Notes: generated by a model from the letters alone, not told the origin. Positions 7,921 to 17,641 are shown, numbered from the stretch's first letter. The stretch is DNA of 64,000 nucleotides from Chitinophaga tropicalis (GCF_009758205.1 NZ_WRXN01000001.1:496001-560000), one strand, 5' to 3'. Program-made: numbers and translations.

Positions 7921-8274
7921 CTATCTTACTCCCACAAGCGCAGCGCTCTCCAACGCCATTTTTTTATTATAATCCCAGGTCAGCCTGCGATAATTGATAG
8001 CGTCAATAATAGTACCTATTCCGCACAACCCACCGGTCAGGAGATAAAGTATTCCCAATCCTATATCATTCAGTATGAAGCGGTGTATTCCTGCCACAGC
8101 GCAGAAACCGATCAGGCAGCAGATGAGGATTGTCTGCGGTTCCTTGCGGCGGGCCATATATATACTCAGGAAACGCTGGCGGGTAGCTTCATCATAATTT
8201 TTGGAAAGTTCTTCCAGCCAGAGTACTTCTTCCTGGTCTGCTCCGGGCAGTAATGCAAAAGAGTTATTCGTCAT
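7921..8274 (-). CDS. TM2 domain-containing membrane protein
   Basis: A 117-residue protein with a cytoplasmic N-terminal stretch followed by a TM2 domain: 'KEPQTILICCLIGFCAVAGIHRFILNDIGLGILYLLTGGLCGIGTIID', two membrane helices joined by the conserved G-x-HRFY-like turn. TM2 proteins have no assigned biochemical role. The ATG overlaps the stop of the preceding DUF2752 gene by 4 bp, so the two are translationally coupled; TM2/DUF2752 pairing is frequent in Bacteroidota, suggesting a joint membrane function, which is inference. Confidence 0.85.
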   Translation of the reverse strand: MTNNSFALLPGADQEEVLWLEELSKNYDEATRQRFLSIYMARRKEPQTILICCLIGFCAVAGIHRFILNDIGLGILYLLTGGLCGIGTIIDAINYRRLTWDYNKKMALESAALVGVR

Positions 8275-8570
8275 GTAAGGTATTTTTGGGTGTAGAATAA
8301 GGCGCGTCCAAGTTGAAAAGTACGGTAAAGAAGAATGGTCACCGCAAGTGGCCCGGCAGGATGATGCTTAAAAGCCGCCTGCCATTCTCCATGCAATGTA
8401 GCGTTAATAGAATGTCCCAATCCGCAGCCGGGGCACCATGGCGCTCCCAGCCATTTTAAAACACAAAAGCTCAGCTGTTCACCGGGGTTCATAAAAAACA
8501 GGGCGACTAACGCTGCTGGCCATATGAACAACTCTATATTAATGCGTTGTATGTATGGTTTAATTTGCAT
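8271..8570 (-). CDS. DUF2752 domain membrane protein
   Basis: A 99-residue integral membrane protein with about three hydrophobic segments and the DUF2752 hallmark 'GAPWCPGCGLGHSINATLHGEWQAAF', in which CPGCG and the following GxxHS segment are the conserved parts. The paired cysteines could bind a metal or form a disulfide, but no role is established. It is the first gene of a two-gene unit with the TM2 protein (4-bp overlap) and is divergent from rimP-nusA-infB; the intervening 183 bp must carry both promoters. Confidence 0.8.
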   Translation of the reverse strand: MQIKPYIQRINIELFIWPAALVALFFMNPGEQLSFCVLKWLGAPWCPGCGLGHSINATLHGEWQAAFKHHPAGPLAVTILLYRTFQLGRALFYTQKYLT

Positions 8571-8671
8571 GTATTTTATAGAGCGGCAATATTATTAAAT
8601 TATTTTAGAATCTGTACAGGGCGCATGTTTGATTATGTGGAATTATTTCCTACAAGTTAAAGAAAATGCGC

Positions 8672-8698
8672 TTGGATTAAAATAAAATCCTAATTTTG
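8672..8698 (+). promoter_or_regulatory. Predicted promoter of rimP-nusA-infB
   Basis: TTG at 8672-8674 and TAATTTTG at 8691-8698 resemble the -33/-7 pair of Bacteroidota promoters, although the 16-bp spacer is shorter than the usual 19-21. Transcription from here gives a leader of about 45-50 nt that consists mostly of the hairpin at 8720-8753. Confidence 0.5.
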
Positions 8699-8719
8699 CA
8701 TAGGAAAATGATTCAAACG

Positions 8720-8753
8720 AAGGGGACTGCGGAAGTCCCCTTCTCGTTTTTTT
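8720..8753 (+). terminator. Attenuator-like hairpin abutting the rimP start codon
   Basis: AAGGGGACT (8720-8728) pairs with AGTCCCCTT (8734-8742) over a GCGGA loop, and a run of seven T (8747-8753) follows directly before ATG 8754. This is intrinsic-terminator architecture inside the 5' leader, with four bases (CTCG) between stem and T-run. Because the operon encodes NusA, which promotes pausing and termination, feedback attenuation is a reasonable inference. Confidence 0.65.
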
Positions 8754-9221
8754 ATGGCAAATGAACAAGTGATATCAAGCATCCGGGACCTGGCCACTGA
8801 AATGTTGGCCCCATATCCGGAATATTTTGTAGTAGATGTGCGGATAAAACCCACTAACAACATAAAACTCTTTGTAGACGGGGACAACGGCGTACCTGTG
8901 GAGAAGCTGGTGGCCTTTAACCGCAACCTCTACGCCAGGCTGGAAGGTGCAAACCTGTTTCCCCCTGATAATGATTTCTCCCTTGAAGTCTCTTCTCCCG
9001 GATTAGACGAACCGTTGAAACTTCACCGGCAATATGTCAAAAATATCGGACGGAAAGTAGCTGTTACCCTGCTGGACAATTCTGAAAAGGAAGGTATCCT
9101 GCTGGCTATAACTGAAGAAAAGGTGACAATTGAAGAGACCGTGGGAAAAAAGAAAGAGAAAAAAACCACAGATATAACATTAAATGAAATAAAGCACACA
9201 AAAGTGTGCATCGTGTTTTAA
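8754..9221 (+). CDS. rimP: Ribosome maturation factor RimP
   Basis: RimP assists late assembly of the 30S subunit. The 155-residue protein has the N-terminal domain ('YFVVDVRIKPTNNIKLFVDGDNGVPVEKLVAFNRNLYARL') with the hallmark 'FSLEVSSPGLDEPLKLHRQYVKNIGRKV', followed by a C-terminal SH3-like domain with a Lys-rich loop ('TVGKKKEKKTTDITLNEIKHTKV'). Length is normal. It is the first gene of rimP-nusA-infB, a conserved order; nusA starts 18 bp downstream. The leader hairpin immediately before the ATG suggests transcriptional or translational control. Confidence 0.95.
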   Translation: MANEQVISSIRDLATEMLAPYPEYFVVDVRIKPTNNIKLFVDGDNGVPVEKLVAFNRNLYARLEGANLFPPDNDFSLEVSSPGLDEPLKLHRQYVKNIGRKVAVTLLDNSEKEGILLAITEEKVTIEETVGKKKEKKTTDITLNEIKHTKVCIVF

Positions 9222-9239
9222 AATATAATATAACCGAAC

Positions 9240-10487
9240 ATGGCTAGTATTAACCTGATTGAGTCATTCACGGAGTTTAAAGAAGCGGAGAACATTGACC
9301 GCCCTACGTTGATGAAAGTGTTGGAAGATGTGTTCAAAACTCTTCTCCGTAAAAAGTATGGCTCTGATGAGAATTTTGACGTGATTGTAAATACTGAGAA
9401 AGGTGACCTGGAAATCTTGCGCCGCCGTACCATCGTAAATGATGGTGAGGTGGAAGATGATAATGCACAGATCGCTTATTCTGAAGCCATTTTAGTTGAA
9501 CCGGACTACCAGGTAGGGGAAGACCTCTATGAGGAAGTAGAAATACTCGATTTTGGCCGCAGGGCTATCCTGGCCGCAAAACAGACGCTCTCTGCCCGTA
9601 TCGGCGACCTTAAAAAGAACATCCTGGTTAAAAAATATGCAGACCGCGTAGGTGAAATTGTAACAGGTGAAGTGTACCAGGTATGGAAAAAAGAAGTTTT
9701 ATTGCTTGATGATGAAAGGAATGAGTTAATTTTACCTAAATCTGAACAAATTCCTACCGATTATTTCAAGAAAGGGGAAAATGTAAGGGCAGTAGTGAAA
9801 AAAGTGGAGATGAAAAATAACGCTCCGCTGATCATCCTCTCCCGCACCCATCCTACCTTCCTGGCAAAATTGCTGGAAATTGAAGTTCCTGAGATCTTTG
9901 ACGGCCTTATCGTAATAAAGAAAATCGTACGTGAACCTGGTGAAAGAGCTAAAGTGGCAGTAGAATCCTATGACGATCGTATAGACCCGGTTGGCGCCTG
10001 CGTAGGTATGAAAGGTAGCCGTATACATGGCATTGTACGTGAATTACGAAACGAAAACATTGATATTATCAACTATACCGCCAACATCCAGCTGCTTATC
10101 CAGCGTGCACTTACACCCGCCAGGATCAGTCGTATGGAGGTAGATAATGATAATAAATATGCTTCTGTTTTTCTGAAGGCAGATCAGGTATCTCTGGCAA
10201 TTGGTAAAAAAGGCGTCAATATTAAACTGGCCTGCGAATTGACCGGTTATGAAATAGATGTGTTCCGTGATGAAGAACAGGAACAGGCAGAATTTGATAT
10301 CGACCTCGGAGAATTCTCAGATGAGATCGAAGAATGGATCCTGGACGAACTCAAACGCATTGGTTGTGATACAGCCCGTAGCGTACTGGACCTGACAGTT
10401 GAAGAACTGGTCCGCCGTTCAGACCTGGAAGAAGAGACTGTAAAAGATGTAAGAAGAATACTACAGGAAGAATTTGATAAAGAGTAA
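9240..10487 (+). CDS. nusA: Transcription termination/antitermination factor NusA
   Basis: NusA binds RNA polymerase and modulates pausing, termination and antitermination. The 415-residue protein contains the N-terminal polymerase-binding domain (to about residue 125), an S1 domain ('GEIVTGEVYQVWKKEVLLLDD', about 135-200), and two KH domains ('ERAKVAVESYDDRIDPVGACVGMKGSRIHGIVRELRNENIDII' and 'QVSLAIGKKGVNIKLACELTGYEIDV'). A short C-terminal helix-hairpin-helix-like tail follows ('LKRIGCDTARSVLDLTVEELVRR'), rather than the two acidic repeats of E. coli. Strictly conserved GMKGSRI and AIGKKGVNIKLA motifs are present. Second gene of the operon, 124 bp before infB. Confidence 0.96.
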   Translation: MASINLIESFTEFKEAENIDRPTLMKVLEDVFKTLLRKKYGSDENFDVIVNTEKGDLEILRRRTIVNDGEVEDDNAQIAYSEAILVEPDYQVGEDLYEEVEILDFGRRAILAAKQTLSARIGDLKKNILVKKYADRVGEIVTGEVYQVWKKEVLLLDDERNELILPKSEQIPTDYFKKGENVRAVVKKVEMKNNAPLIILSRTHPTFLAKLLEIEVPEIFDGLIVIKKIVREPGERAKVAVESYDDRIDPVGACVGMKGSRIHGIVRELRNENIDIINYTANIQLLIQRALTPARISRMEVDNDNKYASVFLKADQVSLAIGKKGVNIKLACELTGYEIDVFRDEEQEQAEFDIDLGEFSDEIEEWILDELKRIGCDTARSVLDLTVEELVRRSDLEEETVKDVRRILQEEFDKE

Positions 10488-10568
10488 GTTCACACCACAA
10501 CTTCCCCGGGATGTGGGCTTGCTTGCCGAAAGTATTTAATTAGTTATTGTTAATTGTTAAAAAGGAGT

Positions 10569-10584
10569 CCCGTTAGCTAACGGG
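10569..10584 (+). promoter_or_regulatory. Perfect palindrome in the nusA-infB gap
   Basis: CCCGTTAGCTAACGGG is a 16-bp perfect palindrome 28 bp before the infB ATG, flanked by purine-rich AAGGAG and GGGGAGG segments. In RNA it would form a short hairpin close to the infB ribosome-entry site, a candidate for translational control or transcript processing; no T-run follows. Confidence 0.4.
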
Positions 10585-10611
10585 AAAAATGGGGAGGCCC
10601 GAGATTACAAT

Positions 10612-13600
10612 ATGCCTGAAGTAACAAACAACACGCCACGATTGCTGGCTGCAGCCAAGGAGTTCAATATTGGAAAGGATACGCTGGTCGAATACCTTGC
10701 CAATAAGGGCTATGATATGGGAGGCTTTGGCTCTCCCAATGCCCGCTTAACGTCCCAGATGTATGCAGCTCTGCAGTCCGAGTTCCAGCAGGACAAGGCT
10801 AACAAACGCAAAAGCGATCAGATAGCCCTGCCTAAAGGAAGCGTGTTAGATGCCATGAAGAAGAAGGAGAAGGAAGAAGCAGAGGCAGCAGCCAAAAAGA
10901 AAGAAGCAACTCAGAAAGAGGAGCCCACACCCACGGTAACAGTTGAGGAACCTAAGCAAGAGCCCAAACCCGAACCAAGGCAGGAACCCAAAGCAGAGCC
11001 TAAGCCCGAACCAAAACCGGAGCCTAAGCCTGAACCGAAACCGGAACCAGTAGTGGAAGTAAAACCTGCTGCTAAAACTGAAGAAGTGAAGCAGGAACCA
11101 GTTGCTCCTCAACAGCCTGTTGCTGAAAAAGCGCCACCGGTACAACCTGTCAAACCAGCAGAACCGGAAACGCCAAAAGCAGATGTTCCCCCCAGGATCA
11201 TTAATGCCCCTAAAGTTGTGGCCACTATAGACCTGGACGCATTAAACAAACATAAGAAACCTCCGGTTGCCAAAAAACCGGAACAGGAAGATAAACCGGC
11301 TGTCTCGAGGCAACCGGAACCTGTTGCAAAAGAGAAAGAGCCGGTTAAAGAACCTGCCCCTCAGCCGCAGCAGCCTGTAGCACAGCAACAGCCACCGGTA
11401 CAACCTACCAAACCGGCAGAACCGGAAGCTAAACCTGTGCAGCCAACAGAACCAAAAGCACAAGAAGAAAAATTCAAGGCACCACCTGCTGCTGAAAAAC
11501 CTGCTGTCACCGCTGTAGAAGAGAAACAGACACCGGCAGCTGAAAAACCGGCAGAAACTCAGGAAAAAACAAAAGAACCGGCAGAAGCGAAAGAACCATC
11601 TACAGTTAAACCGGCCGCACAGCATATGGACGAAGTTGCAGCAGCAATTGCATCAGACCAGGACGATAATAGCAGCAATGCCGTTATCGAAAATATACAG
11701 GCAGAAAAACTCACCGGTCCTAAAGTGATAGGCAAAATAGACCTGCCTGTACACACAGAAAGACGTGACAATAAAGGGAACAGCAATTTCAACCGTGGTG
11801 GTGGCAACGCTGACAATAACCGTAAGCGCAAACGTATCATCGTGGAAAAGAAACCTGAACCCATACAGCCTGGGGATATCAAAAGCGGTAACACCGAAAA
11901 CCGCGGTCCTGGTAACCGTGGAGATTTCAACAGGGACAACCGTCCCGGTGGACACCGCGACAACCGCGATAATCGCGACAATAATAATAACAACACTAAC
12001 AGACCTTCAGGTCCCAGCAGACCTCATGCGGCTCCCAATCGTGACGGACGCCCCGGAGGCCCCGGTGGTAACAGACCTGGTGGTGGCCAGCACGGAGGCG
12101 GTAACCGCCCCGGAGGCCCTGGTGGTAACAGACCAGGCGGCAACCAGCACGGTAACAGGCAAGGTGGATTCGGCAATCGTCCCGGCGGTGGTGGTCACCA
12201 CGGCGGCGGAAACTATGGTCATAACCGCGACAGGAAACCTGAAGAGAAAGAAATCGATAAAAACGAGATCCAGAATAAGATCAAGGAAACCATGGCCAAA
12301 ATGGGCGGTGGTAACCGTGGTAAAAACGTTAAAGCGAAACAACGCCGCGAAAAACGCCACGAGCTCGCAGAACAAATGGCCAACCAGGGCGCTGGAAACA
12401 ACAAACTCCAGGTTACTGAGTTCGTGTCTGTAAGCGAACTGGCCAACCTCATGGACGTTAGCTTCGCTGAAGTGATCTCAAAATGTATGGGCCTCGGTAT
12501 CATGGTGTCTATCAACCAGCGCCTTGATGCAGAAGTAATAGAACTGGTAGCCGGAGAATTTGGCTACGAAGTAGAATTTATCGGGGTAGACGACGCCGAC
12601 GAAATGGAGGAAGAAGAAATCGTTGATAACGAGGAAGATCTGATCCCAAGAGCGCCTATCGTGACCATCATGGGTCACGTAGACCACGGTAAAACCTCCC
12701 TGCTCGACTATATCCGTAACGCAAACGTAGTATCCGGTGAAGCAGGAGGTATTACCCAGCACATCGGTGCCTACCAGGTAACTACCACCGCCGGAAAAAG
12801 ACTTACCTTCCTCGATACCCCCGGTCACGAAGCATTCACCGCAATGCGTGCCCGTGGTGCTAAAGTAGCGGATATCGCCATCATCGTAATTGCTGCAGAT
12901 GACGCTATCATGCCTCAGACAAGGGAAGCTATCTCTCACTCCCAGGCAGCAGGCCTGCCAATGGTCTTTGCCATCAACAAGGTGGATAAAGAAGGCGCTA
13001 ACCCGGAAAAGATCAAAGAACAACTGGCCGGCATGAACCTCCTGGTAGAAGACTGGGGCGGTAAATACCAAAGCCAGGAGATCTCTGCCAAAAGCGGCCT
13101 GAACATAGACGTACTACTCGAAAAAATACTGCTGGAAGCTGAATTACTCGAACTGAAAGCCAACCCTGACAGGGAAGCTTCCGGTAGCGTGATCGAAGCA
13201 TCCCTCGATAAAGGCCGTGGTTATGTAGCCACCCTGCTGGTACAGAACGGTACCCTCCGCCAGGGAGATACCATCGCCTCCGGCTCTCACTTCGGTAAGA
13301 TCAAAGCCATGTTCAACGAACGCGGCCAGCGCGTGGAATCTGCCGGACCATCCGCACCTGTACAGGTACTGGGTCTGAACGGCGCCCCACAGGCAGGTGA
13401 GAAGTTCCGCATGTATGAAGACGAATCCGAAGCAAAAGAAGTGGCCAACCGCCGCGCCCAGATCATCCGTGAACAGGGTATCCGTACCAAGAAACATATC
13501 ACACTGGATGAAATTGGCCGCCGCCTTGCCCTGGGTAACTTCAAACAATTGAACCTGATCATCAAAGGTGACTTTGACGGTTCCGTAGAAGCACTCAGTG

Positions 13601-14151
13601 ACTCCCTGCAGAAACTCTCTACAGAAGAGATCGTGGTAAGCGTGGTACACAAAGCCGTAGGTCAGATCACAGAATCCGACGTATTGCTGGCTACCGCTTC
13701 AGACGCCATCATCGTAGGTTTCCAGGTACGTCCTTCTTCTCAGGCATCAAGACTGGCAGAGAAAGAAAACATCGAGATCCGTACCTACTCCATCATCTAC
13801 GACGCTATCGACGAACTGAAGAGCGCCATGGAAGGTATGCTGGAACCCAAAATAGAGAAGAAAGTAGTGGCCAACGTAGAGATCCGCGAAACTTACCGCT
13901 TCGACAAGGTAACCGTTGCAGGTTGCTTCGTACTGGACGGAAAGATTACCCGCAACACCCGTGTAAACCTGGTGCGCGAAGGTATCGTGATCTACACCGG
14001 CGAACTCGCCTCTCTGAAACGATACAAAGACGACGTGAAGGAAGTTGCTTCCAACATGGAGTGCGGTCTGAGTATCAAGAACTACAGCGACCTGAAAGTT
14101 GGCGACATCGTAGAAGGCTTCGAAGAAGTAGAAGTAAAGAGAACATTATAA
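10612..14151 (+). CDS. infB: Translation initiation factor IF-2
   Basis: IF-2 is the GTPase that places initiator tRNA on the 30S subunit. At 1179 residues it is long: an IF2_N-like start ('[30 protein letters not shown]') is followed by about 500 low-complexity residues, first Pro/Glu/Lys repeats (PEPKPEPK from about residue 120) and then an Asn/Arg/Gly-rich stretch (GGNRPGG repeats, about 430-540). A second N-terminal module precedes the G domain near residue 680 with G1 'GHVDHGKTS', G3 'DTPGHE' and G4 'NKVD'. Domains II-IV, including '[18 protein letters not shown]', follow. Catalytic parts are intact. Long disordered N-termini are usual in Bacteroidota IF-2. The gene ends at a strong terminator. 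Confidence 0.96.
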   Translation: MPEVTNNTPRLLAAAKEFNIGKDTLVEYLANKGYDMGGFGSPNARLTSQMYAALQSEFQQDKANKRKSDQIALPKGSVLDAMKKKEKEEAEAAAKKKEATQKEEPTPTVTVEEPKQEPKPEPRQEPKAEPKPEPKPEPKPEPKPEPVVEVKPAAKTEEVKQEPVAPQQPVAEKAPPVQPVKPAEPETPKADVPPRIINAPKVVATIDLDALNKHKKPPVAKKPEQEDKPAVSRQPEPVAKEKEPVKEPAPQPQQPVAQQQPPVQPTKPAEPEAKPVQPTEPKAQEEKFKAPPAAEKPAVTAVEEKQTPAAEKPAETQEKTKEPAEAKEPSTVKPAAQHMDEVAAAIASDQDDNSSNAVIENIQAEKLTGPKVIGKIDLPVHTERRDNKGNSNFNRGGGNADNNRKRKRIIVEKKPEPIQPGDIKSGNTENRGPGNRGDFNRDNRPGGHRDNRDNRDNNNNNTNRPSGPSRPHAAPNRDGRPGGPGGNRPGGGQHGGGNRPGGPGGNRPGGNQHGNRQGGFGNRPGGGGHHGGGNYGHNRDRKPEEKEIDKNEIQNKIKETMAKMGGGNRGKNVKAKQRREKRHELAEQMANQGAGNNKLQVTEFVSVSELANLMDVSFAEVISKCMGLGIMVSINQRLDAEVIELVAGEFGYEVEFIGVDDADEMEEEEIVDNEEDLIPRAPIVTIMGHVDHGKTSLLDYIRNANVVSGEAGGITQHIGAYQVTTTAGKRLTFLDTPGHEAFTAMRARGAKVADIAIIVIAADDAIMPQTREAISHSQAAGLPMVFAINKVDKEGANPEKIKEQLAGMNLLVEDWGGKYQSQEISAKSGLNIDVLLEKILLEAELLELKANPDREASGSVIEASLDKGRGYVATLLVQNGTLRQGDTIASGSHFGKIKAMFNERGQRVESAGPSAPVQVLGLNGAPQAGEKFRMYEDESEAKEVANRRAQIIREQGIRTKKHITLDEIGRRLALGNFKQLNLIIKGDFDGSVEALSDSLQKLSTEEIVVSVVHKAVGQITESDVLLATASDAIIVGFQVRPSSQASRLAEKENIEIRTYSIIYDAIDELKSAMEGMLEPKIEKKVVANVEIRETYRFDKVTVAGCFVLDGKITRNTRVNLVREGIVIYTGELASLKRYKDDVKEVASNMECGLSIKNYSDLKVGDIVEGFEEVEVKRTL

Positions 14152-14172
14152 TTACCGTATAAACTTTTGTTA

Positions 14173-14206
14173 AAAAAATAAGCCGCTATCCTGCGGCTTA
14201 TTTTTT
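14173..14206 (+). terminator. Terminator of rimP-nusA-infB
   Basis: A 14-bp stem starting AAAAAATAAGCCGC (14173-14186) pairs with GCGGCTTATTTTTT (14193-14206) over TATCCT; the T-run lies at the 3' side. Confidence 0.85.
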
Positions 14207-14212
14207 ATTGGT

Positions 14213-14220
14213 TATTTTTG
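14213..14220 (+). promoter_or_regulatory. Predicted -7 element of the surA-like gene
   Basis: TATTTTTG matches TAnnTTTG, 19 bp before ATG 14240 and just 6 bp after the infB terminator. The -33 region would fall inside the terminator stem, where no TTG is seen. Confidence 0.4.
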
Positions 14221-14239
14221 AATTTCACTGCTTTATTAT

Positions 14240-15619
14240 ATGAATAGACTTCTGACACTTTCTGCAGGTGCATTACTCCTTTGCCAGGTAGCTTCTGCTC
14301 AGCAGAAATTGGTCGCTGATAAGATTGCCGCAATCGTAGGCGATAAAATTATCCTGAAATCAGATGTGGAAGGGGAACTGGCCAACCTGGAACGCTCTGC
14401 ACCTGATGGCCGCATCCCTGCAAACGCCGATTGCATGATAATGGAACAGATCATTGCCCAGAAAGTAATGGTTATGCAGGCAGAAAGAGACAGCTTGCCC
14501 GTAAGTGACGCAGATGTGGACGGACAGATAGAAAACCGTATCCGCTACTTCGAAGACCTCTACGGCAGCCGCGAAAAAATGAAAGAAGTAACCGGTTATT
14601 CCATCTACCAGCTCCGCGAACGCTTCCGCCAGCCTATCAAAGAAGGCCTGCAGGCTAAAGCCATGCAGGATAAAATAACCAGCGCAGTAAAAGTAACTCC
14701 TTCCGAAGTGAAGAAATACTTCGACGCCATTCCTAAAGACAGTCTTCAATTCTATGAATCAGAACTGGAAATAGGCCAGCTGATCTTATTCCCGAAGCCT
14801 ACCAAAGAAATGGAGCAATATGCCATTGACCGCCTGCTCGAATTCAAAAAACAGGTACAGGAAAAAACCAGCGACTTTGGCCGTCTTGCCATCCTCTATT
14901 CAGATGATCCAGGCGCTAAAGTGAACAAAGGGGTATATATCCTGAACCGTGGAGATAAAAACTACGATCCCGACTTCCTGGCAGCCTCATTCCGCCTGAA
15001 AGAGAACGAGATCTCCTCTCCGGTAAAAAGCCAGTTCGGCTACCACCTGATCCAATGCCTCAAACGCCAGGGAGATAACATCACCGTACAGCATATCCTG
15101 CTGAAACCAAATGTTACACGCACCGATATTACCGAGGCCACCAATAAACTGGATACCATCCGCGCCAATATCCTTGCCGGAAAAGCCACCTTCGCAGAAT
15201 CTGTTGCCAAATACAGCGACGCGCCAATGGCCAAATTTGACGGAGGTATGCTGCAGAACAAAGTGAACGGCGGTACCCTGATCACTATCGACCAGCTGGA
15301 TGATCCTTCCGAAAGAGATATCGTATTGATGCTGGATACCCTGAAACCAGGCGGAATATCCAAACCAGTACAGTTTACCGACGAACAGAAAGGCACAGGC
15401 CTGCGTATCGTTTACCTGAAAACACGCACCCAGCCTCACCGTGAGAATATGACAGACGATTATGCCCGCATTCAGCAACGCACTCTCCAGCAAAAACAAA
15501 TGGAAGCCCGCGATAAATGGCTGAGGGAAAAGATCCCTACATATTACATCCATGTAGAAGACGAGTTCAAAAGATGCAACCGCATCTCCCAATGGATGGG
15601 AAGCGTAGCCAAACAATAA
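14240..15619 (+). CDS. surA: Periplasmic peptidyl-prolyl isomerase/chaperone, SurA-type
   Basis: Periplasmic foldase for outer-membrane proteins. The 459-residue protein has a signal peptide (MNRLLTLSAGALLLCQVASA, then QQ) and a SurA_N-type helical chaperone domain ('VADKIAAIVGDKIILKSDVEGEL'). Two parvulin domains follow: the first around residues 170-275 ('SELEIGQLILFPKPTKE...FGYHLIQCLKRQGD') and the second around 280-385 ('ITVQHILLKPNVTRTDI'). The overall N-P1-P2-C layout matches SurA. The second parvulin domain has the more canonical 'VQHILLKP' core. It stands between two terminators, so it is likely monocistronic. SurA orthology is inferred from domain order; Bacteroidota often carry two or more parvulin paralogues. 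Confidence 0.87.
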   Translation: MNRLLTLSAGALLLCQVASAQQKLVADKIAAIVGDKIILKSDVEGELANLERSAPDGRIPANADCMIMEQIIAQKVMVMQAERDSLPVSDADVDGQIENRIRYFEDLYGSREKMKEVTGYSIYQLRERFRQPIKEGLQAKAMQDKITSAVKVTPSEVKKYFDAIPKDSLQFYESELEIGQLILFPKPTKEMEQYAIDRLLEFKKQVQEKTSDFGRLAILYSDDPGAKVNKGVYILNRGDKNYDPDFLAASFRLKENEISSPVKSQFGYHLIQCLKRQGDNITVQHILLKPNVTRTDITEATNKLDTIRANILAGKATFAESVAKYSDAPMAKFDGGMLQNKVNGGTLITIDQLDDPSERDIVLMLDTLKPGGISKPVQFTDEQKGTGLRIVYLKTRTQPHRENMTDDYARIQQRTLQQKQMEARDKWLREKIPTYYIHVEDEFKRCNRISQWMGSVAKQ

Positions 15620-15633
15620 CATTATACAGATAT

Positions 15634-15675
15634 AAAAAGGAAGCCCGGTATTAATAATACCGGGCTTCCTTTTTT
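15634..15675. terminator. Intrinsic terminator after the surA-like gene
   Basis: Long stem: AAGGAAGCCCGGTATT (15637-15652) pairs with AATACCGGGCTTCCTT (15656-15671) over a three-base loop, followed by more T. Preceded by A5, so it could work in both directions. Confidence 0.85.
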
Positions 15676-15700
15676 GAAACCTACCTTATATCAATCAGCG

Positions 15701-15731
15701 TTGGGCATTCCGCTTTTTAGCTGTAACTTTG
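15701..15731 (+). promoter_or_regulatory. Predicted purF promoter
   Basis: TTG at 15701-15703, a 20-bp spacer and TAACTTTG at 15724-15731 match the Bacteroidota consensus closely, 20 bp before ATG 15752. The position argues against a longer purF frame that opens at 15674. Confidence 0.65.
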
Positions 15732-15751
15732 CGCCTTCAATTCTAATCGGG

Positions 15752-17599
15752 ATGAGTGAAGCTATAAAACATGAGTGCGGATTAGCATTCATAAGACTTA
15801 GGAGACCTTTTTCATATTACCAACAGAAATACGGATCGGTTTTCTACGGGCTCAACAAGCTGTACCTGCTGATGGAAAAACAGCATAACCGCGGACAAGA
15901 CGGTGCAGGTATAGCCACAGTAAAGCTGAATACAGAGCCAGGAGTGCCGTTCATGCACCGTCTCCGAAGCAGCGCACCACAAGCAATAGGTGATATTTTC
16001 GGAAAAGTGAGAGATGAAATAGATGAGATCGAAAAATACCAACCCGAAATCACCAAATATCCCGGCCTGATGAAAGGCCACGTACGTTTCCTGGGAGAAC
16101 TCATGATGGGCCACCTCCGCTACGCCACCCAGGGTAAAAATAACGTAGAACTCTGCCACCCCTTCGTTCGTTACAATACAATTCCCGCACGCAACCTGTC
16201 TATAGCCGGTAACTTTAACCTGGTAAACGCTGACGAACTGTTCAAATTCGTGAACGTAGACCCGGGAGAAACTCACCGTAACAGTGACCTGGCCGCCATG
16301 CTGGAAGTTGTACACCACTTCCTCTGCAAAGAAGACGAAGAAAGAAGGAACGGCCTGGATGTTAAAAGCATCCTTCAGAAGGCTTTCTCTATGTTTGACG
16401 GAGGTTATCATGTTTGCGGCCTCATCGGCAGCGGCGACTCCTTCGTGATCCGCGACGCATACGGCATCCGCCCTTCCTACTACTATATTAATGAAGATGT
16501 GATCGTGGCAGCATCAGAACGCGCCGCTATCCGCACCGCCTTCAACGTAGGAGAGAATGAAGTACTGGAACTCATGCCGGGAAACGCCCTCATCGTAAAA
16601 GAGAACGGCGACTACAGCATAGAACAGATACTGGAACCTAAAGAACGCCGCGCCTGCAGCTTTGAACGTATCTACTTCTCCCGTGGTAACGATGAGAAGA
16701 TCTATAAAGAACGTTCTGCCCTTGGTTACAATCTCTCAGAAAGAGTACTGGCCAATATCGATAATGACCTGCGCAATACCATCTTCTCTTTCATTCCCAA
16801 TACAGCAGAGATCGCCTTTTACGGCATGCTGAAAGGACTGGAAGACTATCTCAATAAGATCAAGGTAGAACGCATCCTCTCCTGGGGTAAAGACTTTGAT
16901 GAAGAGAAACTGACGGAAATGGTGAACCGCCGTATCCGCATAGATAAGATAGCCATCAAAGACGTTAAAATGCGCACCTTCATTACTGCAGATACCAGCC
17001 GTAATGAAATGGTACAGCACGTATATGACATCACCTACGGTACCGTACGCCCCGGCATCGATACCCTGGTAGTAATAGACGACTCTATCGTAAGAGGTAC
17101 CACCCTCCGTGAAAGCATCATCAAAATGCTGGACCGCCTGGGCCCCAAACGTATCATTATCGTTTCCTCCGCTCCGCAGATCCGCTATCCTGATTGCTAT
17201 GGTATTGACATGAGCAAAATGGGCGATTTTGTTGCCTTCCAGGCCGCCATTGCCCTGCTCAAAGACCACGGCAAGGAACACATCCTGCAGGAAGCCTACG
17301 GCCTCTGCAACGAGCTGCAGCGTACCAATACACTACATGCTCAGAACGTAGTGCGCAACATCTACAAACCTTTCACCACAGAAGAAATATCTGCCAAAAT
17401 AGCTGAGATCATCACTCCTGCCGGCATCAATGCCAAAGTAGACGTGATCTATCAGTCCATCGAAAGCCTGCACCAGGCCTGCCCAAACAACCTGGGCGAC
17501 TGGTACTTCACCGGTAACTATCCCACTCCAGGTGGTAACCGTGTAGTAAATAAGGCCTTCATGAACTTTATGGAAGGCAAAAACGAAAGAGGTTACTAA
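15752..17599 (+). CDS. purF: Amidophosphoribosyltransferase (glutamine PRPP amidotransferase)
   Basis: Catalyses the first committed step of purine synthesis, PRPP plus glutamine to phosphoribosylamine. The 615-residue protein starts MSEAIKHECGLA: Cys9 after a short leader is the expected N-terminal nucleophile of the class II glutaminase once the leader is removed. Glutaminase features include 'HNRGQDGAGIA', 'GHLRYATQG' and 'HRNSDLA'; the phosphoribosyltransferase motif 'TLVVIDDSIVRGTTL' lies near residues 436-450. ATG 15752 is chosen because the longer frame would include the promoter and displace Cys9. It is longer than E. coli PurF (505), as in the Bacteroidota branch, with extra sequence mainly between the two domains. 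Monocistronic, with its own promoter and terminator. Confidence 0.93.
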   Translation: MSEAIKHECGLAFIRLRRPFSYYQQKYGSVFYGLNKLYLLMEKQHNRGQDGAGIATVKLNTEPGVPFMHRLRSSAPQAIGDIFGKVRDEIDEIEKYQPEITKYPGLMKGHVRFLGELMMGHLRYATQGKNNVELCHPFVRYNTIPARNLSIAGNFNLVNADELFKFVNVDPGETHRNSDLAAMLEVVHHFLCKEDEERRNGLDVKSILQKAFSMFDGGYHVCGLIGSGDSFVIRDAYGIRPSYYYINEDVIVAASERAAIRTAFNVGENEVLELMPGNALIVKENGDYSIEQILEPKERRACSFERIYFSRGNDEKIYKERSALGYNLSERVLANIDNDLRNTIFSFIPNTAEIAFYGMLKGLEDYLNKIKVERILSWGKDFDEEKLTEMVNRRIRIDKIAIKDVKMRTFITADTSRNEMVQHVYDITYGTVRPGIDTLVVIDDSIVRGTTLRESIIKMLDRLGPKRIIIVSSAPQIRYPDCYGIDMSKMGDFVAFQAAIALLKDHGKEHILQEAYGLCNELQRTNTLHAQNVVRNIYKPFTTEEISAKIAEIITPAGINAKVDVIYQSIESLHQACPNNLGDWYFTGNYPTPGGNRVVNKAFMNFMEGKNERGY

Positions 17600-17606
17600 A
17601 AAATAG

Positions 17607-17641
17607 AAAAAAGCGGACCGCCTGAGGCGGTCCGCTTTTTT
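17607..17641. terminator. purF terminator
   Basis: AAAAAAGCGGACCGCC (17607-17622) pairs fully with GGCGGTCCGCTTTTTT (17626-17641) across a TGA loop. Confidence 0.88.

Noticed and set aside
10930-11060. Short tandem DNA repeats in infB, considered as a CRISPR-like or satellite array
   Set aside because: The repeats are in frame and encode the Pro-Glu-Lys linker of IF-2; there are no spacers. No CRISPR array was seen anywhere in the window.
10846-13650. Long antisense open frames across infB, and similar ones across purF and the helicase gene
   Set aside because: They mirror the codon structure of strongly conserved genes on the other strand, have low-complexity or Cys/Phe-rich translations and no family motifs.
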